Shown here one piece after another: positions 12,007 through 23,576 of a stretch of 64,000 nucleotides of DNA. Positions within the stretch are counted from its first letter, which is position 1. Each line of letters begins with the position of its first letter. The stretch is from positions 24,690,130-24,754,129 of the forward strand of contig OZ026520.1 in assembly GCA_964019695.1 (NCBI GenBank). Direction: 5' to 3'. A program made the position numbers and the translations under genes. This DNA comes from Loripinus fragilis (Eukaryota > Mollusca > Bivalvia > Lucinida > Lucinidae). A model generated the notes under the pieces. The model was not told the origin of the DNA. It was given only the letters and a program-made list of their open reading frames with translations, and did not search any database.

Positions 12007-12659
12007 TGGTTTTACTATGGAGTTTTACAAAGAAATTTTAGGAAAATGACCATGACATGGTCATTTTTCCTATAATTCCATTGTAAAATGGTTACTTTGT
12101 AACGTGATTCACTTATAACGCGGTCTTTACCTTTTGATACAAAAACAACATTATAGAGGAACTGCAATGTATGTGTAATGAGGTCTCTTGCCAGACTTCA
12201 CAACTGCACAGGCTCTAAGCATTCGCTGATCATCTATTGAAAAAATATCAGAATTTCATAGGCTGAGATCAGCCTTAGCCAGTTGCCTATGTGATATACC
12301 ATAAATTTTGTTAATTAACTTGTCTAAAACAAGCTTTCAAAAGGATCTGGTAAATCTAAAATTTGGAATAAGGCCTACGAATACACAACTCAGGACCAAA
12401 GAGCAGATTGCTCATTTTTTTTAGCATCATAAAGACTGATATTCTGTGAATAGTTGGGTAGCAGGTTGTATGCTGCATTCAGGATTTAATGATTAAGCGT
12501 TTGCTCTCTCAATATATTGCACTAAAAGTGAGTAAAAATAGCGATCAATGTTACCATGTACATGTATTAATTTTTGCTACGTCCAGGGACAGCCTTTAAA
12601 CCTGAATATATAATGCCAATGTTAAAACTCTACAATGACCTGAGAAATAGAGAATACAA

Positions 12660-14050
12660 GGTGAGTGTATTTGATATCAAGTTTACCCGGCATGGCTTCG
12701 AGACCACTTGTTGAATCGCCAGGCTTGCAGAGCGATTCAACATGCATTCTCGAAGCCGAGCCTGGTAAACTTTATTTCAAAAGATGCGAACCGGGTATTC
12801 TATTTATCAGTTTACAAGCTGATTCACTGTTCAATTTCAAACTAGCAATTAGATTATGATGTAATTATCGTCGATTCAATGTCGTTGGCAACATCATTCA
12901 AAAAGTGCAACGTCATGACCTGATAAAGGCACATGCAGTGAGATAGACAATGTTTATCAGGTCAACCTAATATGAACGGTTACTGATAAATATTTATACA
13001 TGTGAAAAATGGGCCAGCTCATGAGATGTTGGTCTTAACGCATAGGCGACCAGCGAGTGATCAGAAGAGCCTGTGCAAATATACAATCTCTCCAGAGCTT
13101 TTGCTGCTTGCAAACACAGGTTAGAAGAAGCCTCAGGTCTGTAGCCCACTTAATAGTTGTGCAAGCAGGTCTAACTCTTTCCTTGCTAGAGGGGACCAAC
13201 CGTGCAATTGTGGGGTTGAATTTTCTATATGCACTGGATGCTAGTCGAGGAGATCTGGTGTGTTTAATTAATAATGTTAAGCATATAAATGACCTACTCT
13301 GAAATTACAGATATACAAACTTTCTCTACTCAAATACAAGATATATCCTACTTACCCAAATTGTTTAGACAGACAAGCTTAATCAAACAGTGTAAACCCT
13401 GAGGAGCAGTCAGATCAGGATTTAAACTTTTTGCCATTTCATAGATCTTTACTGTTCAACCTTTAGTATTCTGGATACTGCACATGTATTCAGACAGTGA
13501 TGACCCAGATGAAATGCCACACTGTTTGCTAAGATAAAAACAATCTGCAGGGAATCTATAGAAATTTTGACCAGCAGACCCCTTAAAGTACAAAACAGAC
13601 AATTCCATACTCATTGTATCAATATGCATGGGACAATCCATCAGAATGAAAAGGGTTGAACACATCTCATTGTAAAATGGACTAGTTATATAAAGAATAC
13701 TAGGTGAGTGTCTTTGGATATCACGTTTACCAGGCAAAGCTTCGAGAGCGCTTGTTGAATCGCAAGGCTTGCCGAGCGATTCAACATGAGTTCTCAAAGC
13801 CAAGCCTGGTAAACGTGATATCAAAAGACGCAAACCTGTTATTCTATTTATCAGTTTACAAGTTGGTTCACTCTTCGAACTAGCGATTATGACTAAGTTA
13901 TCGATTTTCCTGTTGATTCAATGTCATGGACGACCTCATTCAAAAAGTGCAACATCATCATGACCTGATAAAAGCACATGCCGTGAGATAGGCAACATTT
14001 ATCAGGTCAACATGCAGCAATGCAGTTAATATGAGAGGTAACTGACAGGA
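12660..14050. repeat. direct repeat pair, about 340 bp each (12660-13000 and 13701-14050)
   Basis: Both copies begin GGTGAGTGT and contain a large imperfect palindrome (GTTTACC.GGC...CTTCGAGA...TTGTTGAATCGC, mirrored). Both go on to CTATTTATCAGTTTACAAG, CATTCAAAAAGTGCAAC and ATTTATCAGGTCAAC. They are separated by about 700 bp containing a degraded family C hairpin element (about 13450-13690). Confidence 0.8.
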
Positions 14051-14417
14051 TGAATGATTTACTTCAGATGTCCCTAAAAATTGGGTAAGTACGATACATG
14101 TACACTACATAATCTATTTCTTGTCTACAACAGATCTTGCTTCCCTTAAATACATATAATGTGTGTAAAATATGAACAACTCTGGAGATATAAATAGATA
14201 TTCAGGTATAATCAACCAGCAATTATATCACTATAAATTGTTACATAATAAAGGCAGTTTCTTTAATCAACTTGTGGTAAATTTTCTAAAATATTTTGAA
14301 ACACTTTTCTCTTTCTTTTCTCAAATATGTTGGTTTTCAGGGCTGGAATTCATAAAATGCTTGTCAGAATAGCAAACAGGAAAGATACTGATCAGACTGC
14401 TTTCTGTCCTGTTTGTT

Positions 14418-14869
14418 TAGGCCAGAATTTTTTTATTAGTTGATTTACGAAACCTCCTACTGTAATTTTCCGGAAAGTAGGAAAAAAATAAAATTAACTT
14501 CTAAAAAAAAATTATTTTATCCGCCGACTCTACATATTATTTGTTTCATTGAAAAAAATAATAATATTTTTTTTAGGTTCTGTAGGTGTATTTTTTAGAG
14601 TGACACTGTAAAAAGTGATTGTCCTGTCCAGATTTTTAGGAAAATAATAAAATATTTAAAGATTTAATACATACTGTTGGTTTACCTATTACTAGCTTTA
14701 CTGTTTTTGGGGAGAAAAAAAAGCTCTGAAAATATTAAAAAAAAAAAAAGGTCTGAAAATGACCAGTTAACTGGTCATTTTCAGAGCTATTTTAATTATT
14801 TGTTTTCGTCCCCCTGACCCTTAATCTGAAAAAAAATCCCGTAAATCAACTAATAAAAAATTCTGACCT
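14418..14869. mobile_element. TIR MITE, about 450 bp, TTAG flanks
   Basis: Inverted ends read AGAATTTTTTTATTAGTTG/ATTTACG, with TTAG on both sides as a probable target duplication. The interior is AT-rich and has a second palindrome (GAAAATGACCAGTTAACTGG) near 14755. No open frame. Confidence 0.8.
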
Positions 14870-15067
14870 TAGAAGGCAGTCAGTGTTCGATATTTTAGTA
14901 CATTTACTGTAATTCATTACAAAATAAAAATTGTAAATTTCATCAACCTAGTTTATTACAAGATGAAGCAGATATAAAGTATATTGACCTGTTCAACCCT
15001 CCACCTGTCATTCATGACCAGTATTCTGCATTGTTATCTGCTGATGTACTTTGGTAGATAATATTGC

Positions 15068-15361
15068 AAACACTATGGACCCTGATCAGACTGCTCCTAA
15101 GGACTCTGATCAGGGTTCAAAGTGTTTGTTTCAATGATTTAATTAGTCTTGAGTGCATTTGAATATACAGTAAAACCTGTGTAAAACGGCCACCCTGAAA
15201 AAGACCAAAAGTTAGTTTTCAAGACCAATTATCGCTTAATGCAGGTCAAACGTATTGCAGAATGCTCCATTGGCAGCATTCTGCAATAATACTTTCAACC
15301 TTCATTAAGCTACCATTTGTCATTAAGATCTTTGTTTTGCATATTTTACACAGGTTTTAAT
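15068..15361. repeat. hairpin family D followed by MITE family L, copy 1
   Basis: 15068-15125 is a CAAACACT...GATCAG hairpin. From 15170 to 15361 lies an element with ends ACAGTAAAACCTGTGTAAAA and its mirror, and an internal palindrome TTGCAGAATGCTCC...GGCAGCATTCTGCAA. Family L recurs at 32121-32322 and 56940-57137. Confidence 0.75.
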
Positions 15362-16563
15362 ATATGCAGCAGATGTAATAAACAGATGACGTTTTCAGGA
15401 CAAAAAATGGCAGGATATGGGCTAATAACAAAGGATGGTGCTGAAAATAAATGCACCTTTACATTGAAAATGAGCACTGCATACACATAATAAGGGAATA
15501 ACTGTATTCTAAATTTTCTAGTTGGGAGGTTTATCGTTGGATATACGGTCGGAAATTTAGTTTTACAGTGGCGGAGCAGTAAAACAAGATTTCGGAATAT
15601 ATATTCGATGGTATACCTCCCCAAATGAAAATTTTGAATATATTTATCCCCATTCTAATGCCCTTCTGCAGTTTCGTCTCAAATTGGAGCATTGCAAGCC
15701 GCATAATGCCACACATCATTCATCGAAATGTGACATAATTAATGACGTCAAACTGTTCCCTACATTTTATCGCAGGATATATTGTCACAAATGTTTGACG
15801 TTATCCAATCAGACGCCGCATTACAAAATTAAGTGCATTAGAATAACCCATTTATGCCTAGAGTCTCAAAAACTCACTTGTTTCTGTCATAAAAGTGATG
15901 TAATTGTCACCTACTTATCACAAGGACATGGTTACTGGACAAACTTTCTTAATTATTTTGGTTGCTGAAATATATCTTTCATATATAAACCTTTAATGAC
16001 AGAGGTTTTGAAATTCAGCAACTGAAAAAACATGATGATTTTGAACAGCAGCCACTTGCAATTAATAATACAATGGTGAACGTTTCCAGGATTATTCCTG
16101 AATTCAGTATTTTCAGGCTGACTTTCCACAGAAAGTCAGCCTCAAAATACTGAATGAGGCAGAATATATTATCTTCAATTTATTTTCAGATCATCTGAGG
16201 ACATTTAAACTTTAGTTTAATTTTTGTAGGCCTACTATAAGCTTAATGTTTTGAATTTCTAGGTTCATGATTTCGGAAGTTTTCAACTTTCACCCATGAT
16301 CATAGACCGGTCCAGCATGCTTTGATCAATTTAGGATGGATGGTTCCATTAGACATAAATGTGTTTACTTAAACTGAAAATGTTAATGGGCAATAATTTA
16401 TATGATCAAGTGATAACCATGATTTTAATCTAAAATGTATATGGTGGTCAAGATACGTACATGACATTTCAAATGAACACATTATCTGACTACATGAAGA
16501 ATATGAACATATCACAAAATAAGATATTCAGTGCAGTCCCCGTATAACACTATGGTTGGGGTC

Positions 16564-16771
16564 TTAACCCTTTACCCCATATGCTATATTTAGAACATTG
16601 CATCATTTTCTATAAATAATTCAAATTTTCAAATATTTTCCAAAAATATGTTTTACATTTCAATAAATTTCAAAATATTATGGAAAATGGAACATTTGCA
16701 AACGTTCCATTTTTCAAAATATTTTAAAAAATCTTACATTTCAAAGGCGCTTGTGTGGAGTAAAGGGTTAA
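16564..16771. mobile_element. TTAA-flanked palindromic MITE, family H
   Basis: TTAA, then CCCTTTACCCCA, and on the right TGGAGTAAAGGG, then TTAA. The whole 208 bp is close to palindromic (ATATTTTCCAAAAATAT, AAATATTATGGAAAATGG). TTAA target duplication with CCC-type ends suggests piggyBac-like mobilisation (inference). The second copy is at 56396-56624. Confidence 0.85.
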
Positions 16772-17103
16772 GGAGTAAAATAGACAAAACTGTGAGATTT
16801 TGTTTCTAATCAAATACCATGTTCAACCTAATAAGCAAGCGCACATGCTTTTACAAGTACACACTCTGCTATTTATGGGTTGTTAACATCATGTGAACTC
16901 CCCGATTTCCAGTCAATCCAGGTATAATTTCATTTATAATATTAACTCGTGGTGTGGATAAAAATAAATGTGGATCCTGATCAGCTGGCTTCATAAGAAG
17001 CCAGCTGATATGGATCCACACAGTTTTCTAAAGGGGGTATAGAAATATTTTTTAAAAAAAGATATGCCTATGCTATAAGTATCAAAAATTTTATATAAAG
17101 TTT

Positions 17104-17396
17104 AACTAGACTAAAAGTGGACTTGACAAGTTCTTATAACATACTCCTGCGATACTGTCTATGAGTTGGTGGATTTGTTAAACTATGAAATAGAATCTCT
17201 CGCTGTTATTTTGATAGATGAGGTAAAAGCTGCTATTGCAAACAGAGCAGCAGTATCAAAAACAGACATAAACTAAAAGTGCGTAAGTCCTGCTAATAAC
17301 ATACTCGCACATTACTGTCTACAAACTGGTGGATTTGTTAAATCCCACATTAAAATCACTCGCTGTTATTTTGATAGATGAGGTAAAAGCTTTGGC
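17104..17396. repeat. tandem duplication, period about 163 bp
   Basis: CTAAAAGTG, AACATACTC.C...ACTGTCTA, GGTGGATTTGTTAAA and CTCGCTGTTATTTTGATAG each occur twice in the same order. No coding sense. Confidence 0.8.
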
Positions 17397-17982
17397 AAGC
17401 AGACCCAAGATGAGATGCCTCACATATAGCAATCTCACCTTGATCTGGTGCGACTTGGATTTCATATATTGACATTACATTGTCAAACTTCGCATAGTCC
17501 ACTAGGTGTGTCAGGTTATAATTGTCAAAAATATTGTATTTTTTGTCAGATCTTTTTTACCATATCAAACAGTGTAGACCATGATGAAATGCCGTGTTAT
17601 GGGGCATTTGATCTGGGTCTTGACTGTTTCAAAAAATACCAGTTTAGGGGTTTCTGGAATACAAAGGGGTTAGTTGGTGGACCCACAGGCAAGCCAAAAG
17701 CAATATGCACCCTCAACTTTTACAAAATTGGGGGGCTACTATTATTCGAACACAATCACTGAATTCTACTCAATAACCAATTGTGCCGGCATATTGATTT
17801 TGGTATTTATTGCAATGTACAGCTACAAGGGCTCATGCGAGCCTGCACAGACTCAGCACAGACTCGCCAGAGTCTTTGCTGCTCTTATGGTTGTTTATGC
17901 ATGGTTGATGATGAAGCCCCTGGTTAAAATTTACACATCTAGCCCCAGTGGATATTCCAGCATGGACTTTTAAAAGAGGCTT

Positions 17983-18592
17983 TTGTTTTGTTTGTTTGAT
18001 TTGATTCTTTACGTCCCATCAACAATCTTTCAGTTATATAGGGACAAGTCTTCCTGGGTTGAACCAGTACTAAGCTAGGATAAATGTGTCTTGCTCAAGG
18101 ACCACCAGGGTTCATACAGGCAAGATTGTGTACAATTCAAGGACTTCTAAAAGACTTTCCTACTGATTTCAAGGACTGAAAACTTAAGAAAAATACTGAT
18201 TTACACGTTAAAATTCTACTTCTGAAACGCTAGAGTCCATTACTTAAGATATTATTTTAAGAAAATTAGTATCAAATTATGGTGACTATTTGGTGCAGCA
18301 TTTGCTGCACCAAATAAAGGCTCCACAATTTTATACTGATTTAGGTCTTCACAAACACTGTTGAATCCTCCTGTTAATGGTAAAATTCAAGGACTTTTCA
18401 AGGCCTTTGAGTGTTTTTCAAGTACTTTTCATGGCAAATTTAATTTTCAAGTACTTTTCAAGACAGTCCTGTATATTCAAGTACTTTTCAAGCCTGTGCG
18501 AACCCTGACCACAACGCAGTGACGCCCGTGAGGCTCGAACCCGCTGCCCTTCAGTCTCGATTCAAGCACTGAGCCACTGCGCTCCCATTCTA
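17983..18592 (-). mobile_element. tRNA-derived SINE split by a younger TIR element
   Basis: The SINE runs 17983-18105 and resumes at 18508-18592. Removing 18106-18507 and one copy of ACCAC restores the usual SINE order (GGACCACAACGCAGTGACGC). Confidence 0.88.
18106..18507. mobile_element. 402-bp TIR element nested in a SINE
   Basis: Ends CAGGGTTCATACAGGC and GCCTGTGCGAACCCTG are inverted, with the 5-bp target duplication ACCAC on both sides. The interior repeats CAAGGACTT and TTCAAGTACTTTTCA. A fragment of the same family lies at 62826-62930. No transposase. Confidence 0.87.
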
Positions 18593-18822
18593 ATAAAGCA
18601 AGCAGAAGTTGGTGAAATGCAACTTTCAGTTTTTTACTCCAAAGGGGGCCAAAGTAGCCCCTTAATGCACGTAGCTCTTTAGACATCTAACCCCAGTGGA
18701 TATTCCAGCATGGACGTTTAAAGGAGGCTTTTGCCAATTTTCACTAAATACCAAACTCTTAAGTGTAGGCCCAATCCACTATTATCACACATGATATGAT
18801 ATGAGGCTTTCTGGTGTAACAA

Positions 18823-19035
18823 TTAACTCTTTGCCAACTAGTGTTGTCTGCTGATCAATTTTGCAAACAGTTTGGACCCAGATCAGGCCCGACAAAATGT
18901 CGGGCCTGATCTGGATCCAAACTATTTGACACTCTGATCGTATTTCTGAAGGAATTTTTCGAAAAAAAGTGATTTTGAAAAAAATCAGCAGACGACAAAA
19001 AAGCGTGAAAAATTACCTAGTAGGCAAAGAGTTAA
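18823..19035. mobile_element. TTAA-flanked hairpin MITE, family B, type copy
   Basis: TTAACTCTTTGCCAACTAG on the left and CTAGTAGGCAAAGAGTTAA on the right; inside, GTCTGCTGAT and its mirror ATCAGCAGAC. In the centre is the hairpin AAACAGTTTGGACCCAGATC...GGCCCGAC / GTCGGGCC.... It starts 20 bp after the ERC stop codon. Relatives at 39125-39333, 44679-44861, 45382-45795 (nested), 50442-50616, 54211-54371, 55140-55465 (nested) and 55676-56310 (interrupted). Confidence 0.88.
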
Positions 19036-19054
19036 AAGGGCCCTTCAACAGTCG

Positions 19055-19246
19055 TCAGCACGGAACTGGGTCTGTAGTTATCACAGGGTCCTCTTGCTCT
19101 TTACTGTCAGCTTTCTCGTCACTATGACTACCATTTTTACTTTCATTCTCCTTCATCTCCTCTCGTTCTACAGAACGCGATTTACGACCTGAAGACTTTG
19201 ATCTTCCCTTGGTTCTCTCTTGTAAATATCTCGTGCGGTTCTGAGT
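19055..19246 (-). CDS. ERC1: ERC exon W13, terminal coding exon
   Basis: Acceptor CTTTCTCCAG (to 19247); the frame is open for 63 codons and ends at TGA 19057-19055. It begins TQNRTRYLQERTKG, matching ERC TQNRMKLM at the end of the coiled coil. It then becomes a charged, Ser/Lys/Glu-rich tail (GRSKSSGRKSRSVEREE...) ending DPVPC. There is no IWA-type PDZ ligand and no Rab-binding domain, so this is either the lineage's normal terminus or one of several alternative last exons. A 213-bp TTAA-flanked MITE begins 20 bp after the stop, so the 3' UTR runs straight into repeat DNA. No convincing poly(A) signal was found before the MITE. Confidence 0.9.
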   Translation of the reverse strand, partial: TQNRTRYLQERTKGRSKSSGRKSRSVEREEMKENESKNGSHSDEKADSKEQEDPVITTDPVPC

Positions 19247-22200
19247 CTGGAGAAAGGAAAATAGTTTTAAAGATAGTACATGTACTACTATTTTTTATGG
19301 TGGCCAGATGCCTACATAGCAATAGCATCTATGCGCTTTACTGGAAAAATAGAATTTCAAGGGAGACAATTTGGATGAAACGTCAAACTCCTTAGTACAA
19401 TCTTTTCAAATGGGTTGAATAACAAATGCATTCTTTTATGTTTTAACTATTATGCAATAAAGCATAAAATACTCTGACATTGTATCTCAAAATGGAGCAT
19501 TTGGGAGTAAAAACACACTTTTTGTTCAAAATCTTTATCAAGAGTACTGGGGCCTCCTAAGATCCTTAAATTTGAGAAAAAAATCACTTAAGCACTTGCT
19601 ATCCTCATAGTCATCGTAATCAATAAACACTTGGAGTATCAACAAAAGTCTATCAACCCATTTTGTTGACACATGAAAATTGTTACCTGGCACAGTGACT
19701 ACAGCATACAGACTCAATTAATAATACATAAAAGACTTCCTATGCTCACCTCACATTCTCTGCAGAATCAATCTTACGAAAGAATGACCTGCAACCTCTT
19801 GAATTCCAGTCTGATGTGTATCAGACTGGACTACAGTTCGTGGCACCATGACCATGTCCCTCCCCTTGTGATTCAGCCTGATCTGAATGTATTCTCTGCT
19901 TACCTTAACACCCTTTTACTCAAGGAGCCCAAAACATTTGGGTGATCTCATAAATTTCACTACTATCTGTATGCTAGATGCCTAAGTTTTGGTTGGTTTG
20001 TTTTGATTTTTCACATCCCAGTCAACAAATTTTCAGTCATGTCGGGACTAGTCTTCCTAGATTGAACCAGTACTAAGCAGAGGATAAGGTTTCTTGCTAG
20101 TACCCCTGGTGAGGCTTGAACCTGCAACCCCTTGATCTCGAGTCAAGCACTCTTCCACTGAGCCACCATGCTCATCAATTTTTGGTGTAAATCTTCATCC
20201 ACTACCATATTTCATGGATGCCAACAGTAAGTGCTGTAATGCTCCCCAATGACATAACATTGGAGAGCAACCAAGGGTTTATGCTCCTGCATAAACCCTT
20301 GGTTGCTCATCAATGTTATAAGCATAAAAAATTCACTTCCACTGGCCCCTTTGCCTAGGGCTGACTTCCTGTACATTTTCCTTGTTTTACATTGATCTTA
20401 CCAATTCTTTTAACTGTTGTGCCAGTTTTTCCTTCTCTTTACTGAGTTTTTCAATTTCTTCTGTATTTCTCTGTTTCTTAGTACTTGTCATCTCTAACAG
20501 AGCAATGTTGGCATCTTTCTCACAGATTGCTGCCTGTAACGCTTCCTGTCTGTAACACAAATAGAAGTGGTTAGGATTGAAGTTCTGTATTTCTCTGTTT
20601 CTTAGTACTGCAGGGCTTCCATTAACTTTCAAATCCAGGAAGTCCAGACTTCCTACCTTTGAAATTTGGAAGTCCCATTAATTTTTTTGGAAGTCCCACT
20701 TTTTCTGTGTATGATACGGTCGCGGTATGGGGGATTGTTAAACTTCCTTTGAAAAATAAACATAAATATTTCAGAGATAATTCTTCTTTGTTCCTTACAA
20801 CGCATTTTTATTTTTAATTGCTTATAATGCTACAGAGGGGATGTCTGGTGTCTCCTGCATTGTCATGTAATCAGCCTAGATGGGGAAGAGAGAGCTGGTT
20901 GCTTTGCTTGTCTTCCTGGTGTCTTGTGATTGTTGTGTTGCTCTTCCTCACGATGCCACGGGTTTGTCTGCAGTTTGTGATTGTGGTATTTCCTGATCAT
21001 ACTCACTATTTTTGATGCCCATGTTGTCTGGTCTTGGACTGCAGTATGGTCAGCTGGGCATAGGATTTTCATCAATATAGCTATAACCTGCACCATGCTG
21101 AGCCTGAATGTAACCTGCATTTATAAGATGGATGGATGGATGGATGGTTGGACGGACAGACGGACGGACGGACGGACGGACGCCCAATATTGAATATAGG
21201 GCCAGTGTATAAAGGGCCATTTATAAGGGGCCAAGTGTCCAAAATAACGGGCCAGTTTAGCTCCGAATTGGCCCGTTAATATCAGACTGACAAATTACTG
21301 TGGGCCATTTCCAGTTTGGACGTCCATCACCATAGACATAAAATGGCCCTTTTTAAGAAGTTTATTTTATTACCTCCCCTGAGGTCCCCTGAATCATTTT
21401 ATGCAACTTACAGAGGGCCATGGCCCCTTGTTAAGAAATGACCCCTTGTCTATCTCCAGACAACTAAAAAGGCCCCCCGAATCCATATCAGTAGCACGGA
21501 CGGACGGACGGACGGACGGACGGACAGACAGAGACAGACAGACAGACAGACAGATAGATAGATAGATAGATTTGTGTTGTGGAGTAATTATCATTTTAAA
21601 AGCTTGTACTTTACTGTGTAACAATTATTTTTTAAAAGCTTGTACTTGTACAGCTAAAAAATTGCAACTACAAAAACCAACAACATCACATTCGTTTTTA
21701 ATATATTGTATGTTCGTTGGTGTAGTGCCTGTGTAGATGGAGCGTTCAAGTACTAAATTATCTCATGCGCAAGCTCAACAAAACAATTACGACACAGACG
21801 TGTAGAGTTTATAAATTTTATTCCACAAGCCTGCAAGGTGTCACGTTGGCACTTTCCATATTTCAAAGTCAAACAAAACGGATACTGATTGGCCGTTTCG
21901 CTTTATTGCTCTCAGTTATTGCACAGGGATTGGATGTCAGTCTCGTGGGAATGGTTTCTAAGGCCGTTGTCAAGATGTGTCAATGTTTTGCACACCTGTT
22001 GGATGACACGCTTTAATAATTACGCCTACACGTGACACTAGCTGTCAATAAAACTCTCGAAATTAGTCAAGCGGGAAGTCCTAGCGTGGTCAATAAACAA
22101 AAGAAATGAGTTTCCAATACGATGGCGGGACATATATCACGTAATCTGGTAAATGTGGGCAGGTTTTTTCTGCAGACAGGACGTCTCAGTAACCATTATT

Positions 22201-23497
22201 GGCCGTACTAAGGAATTTTCAGAAGTCCTCGGTACGTCTTTGATGTGTAATTTCGGCATACGCAGCCGATTTTTGGGCGTAATATACGGCGTACGCCCGC
22301 CTAATGGAAGCCCTGGTACTGGTCATCTCTAACAGAGCAATGCTGGCATCTTTCTCACAGATTGCTGCTGTAACGCTTCCTGCCTGTAACAAAAATAGAA
22401 GTGGTAAATATTGAAGTTCTGTATTTCTCTGTTTCTTAGTACTGGTCATCTCTAACAGAGCAATGTTGGCATCTTTCTCACAGATTGCTGCCTGTAACCC
22501 TTCCTGTCTGTAACACAAATCCGAGTGGTTAATATTGAAGTTCTGTATTACTCTTCTTTTCTCGTATTGGTCAAATCTAATACACTGACGCCCACGTTTC
22601 GTGCACATTTTCAATGCGTTGTACCCACGTACGATTTAAAGTGCGTTGAAAACGCGAATCAACTCGTATCAACGCAAGATCATGAATATTCTTATGAGAT
22701 GGGAAGCAATATTGCGTTAACCAATGAAATTGCCTATTTAGAAAAATCAATACTGAAATGTGTTGACTCTTGTTATAGGTAAATCTAATCTAAAGTTTGA
22801 AATTTGCTTTATCATCTTGAGTAAAACAAGATTATTTCTTACCTCAATGTTTTATTTTACTATAAATCTATTTAAACGTATTTTATCCTTTATCTAATGA
22901 ATGACTATGCAGCAATGCATTACACTGCGGATCTTCGTTGCTATGCAGTGATAAACGTTGATTCACGTTGATAAATCAGCTGGATTGATTGGTGGACAGA
23001 TAAATGCTTTGACCGCAGTTCAACGTATTATCAATGACGAGCAGGGATTGGCTATTTGGAATTCGCATTGAAAATATAGTGCTTACTACCTGCGTTTTCA
23101 ATGCATTTTCAACGCAAATTTGACAAGTACAAAAACGTGGGCGGTAGGGTATGATGAAAGTGGAAAATAAGCATTGGTTTTTACATACAAACTTTTTGCA
23201 AAACTTATCAGCAGATGACATTAGCAGATAATCTGTTTTCAGCTCTTGTGTTTTGCTTTCGGCAAGATTGAATCAGATGGTGCATTTTAAATCAAGTGAT
23301 GTACCTGCTTTGTCTTGTTTAAATGAAACAAGGCAACTCAAAAAATACACCAATATGCCAATGCAAGTTGTGTATATAAATTATGTACTTTTTTTCTGTA
23401 GATGTACTTGTTCACCATTGATTGTTGTATATAGTGTCAATAATAGAGGGCCTCATGGAAGATTAACCTGTATTTTGCTAAATGTGTAACCCTCTGT

Positions 23498-23576
<79 letters not shown>

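Larger units (their letters stand above)
17937..18733. repeat. direct 45-bp repeats bracketing a SINE-containing segment
   Basis: CATCTAGCCCCAGTGGATAT and the bases following it to AGGCTTTTG at 17937-17981 recur at 18684-18733 with a few substitutions. The segment between them holds the split SINE and about 90 bp of unique sequence. Confidence 0.7.
20611..22315. mobile_element. 1.7-kb TIR element inserted in a W12 duplicate
   Basis: Inverted ends CAGGGCTTCCATTA/TAATGGAAGCCCTG, flanked by GTACTG on both sides. Deleting the element restores TTAGTACTGGTCATC exactly as in the neighbouring copy at 22436. The interior carries repeated GGAAGTCCCA motifs near the left end and two tetranucleotide microsatellites. 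No transposase. Sister of 33679-34995. Confidence 0.88.

Noticed and set aside
17448..17762. 104-codon plus-strand frame containing DHDEMPCYGAF
   Set aside because: That peptide is the translation of the family C hairpin, seen again at 44175-44372 (DPDEMPHHAAF) in an unrelated context; it is repeat DNA.
22219..22614. 131-codon minus-strand frame with duplicated CEKDANIALLEMTS
   Set aside because: It reads through two partial W12 copies and intervening intron-like DNA into a transposon end; a pseudo-exon, not a gene.
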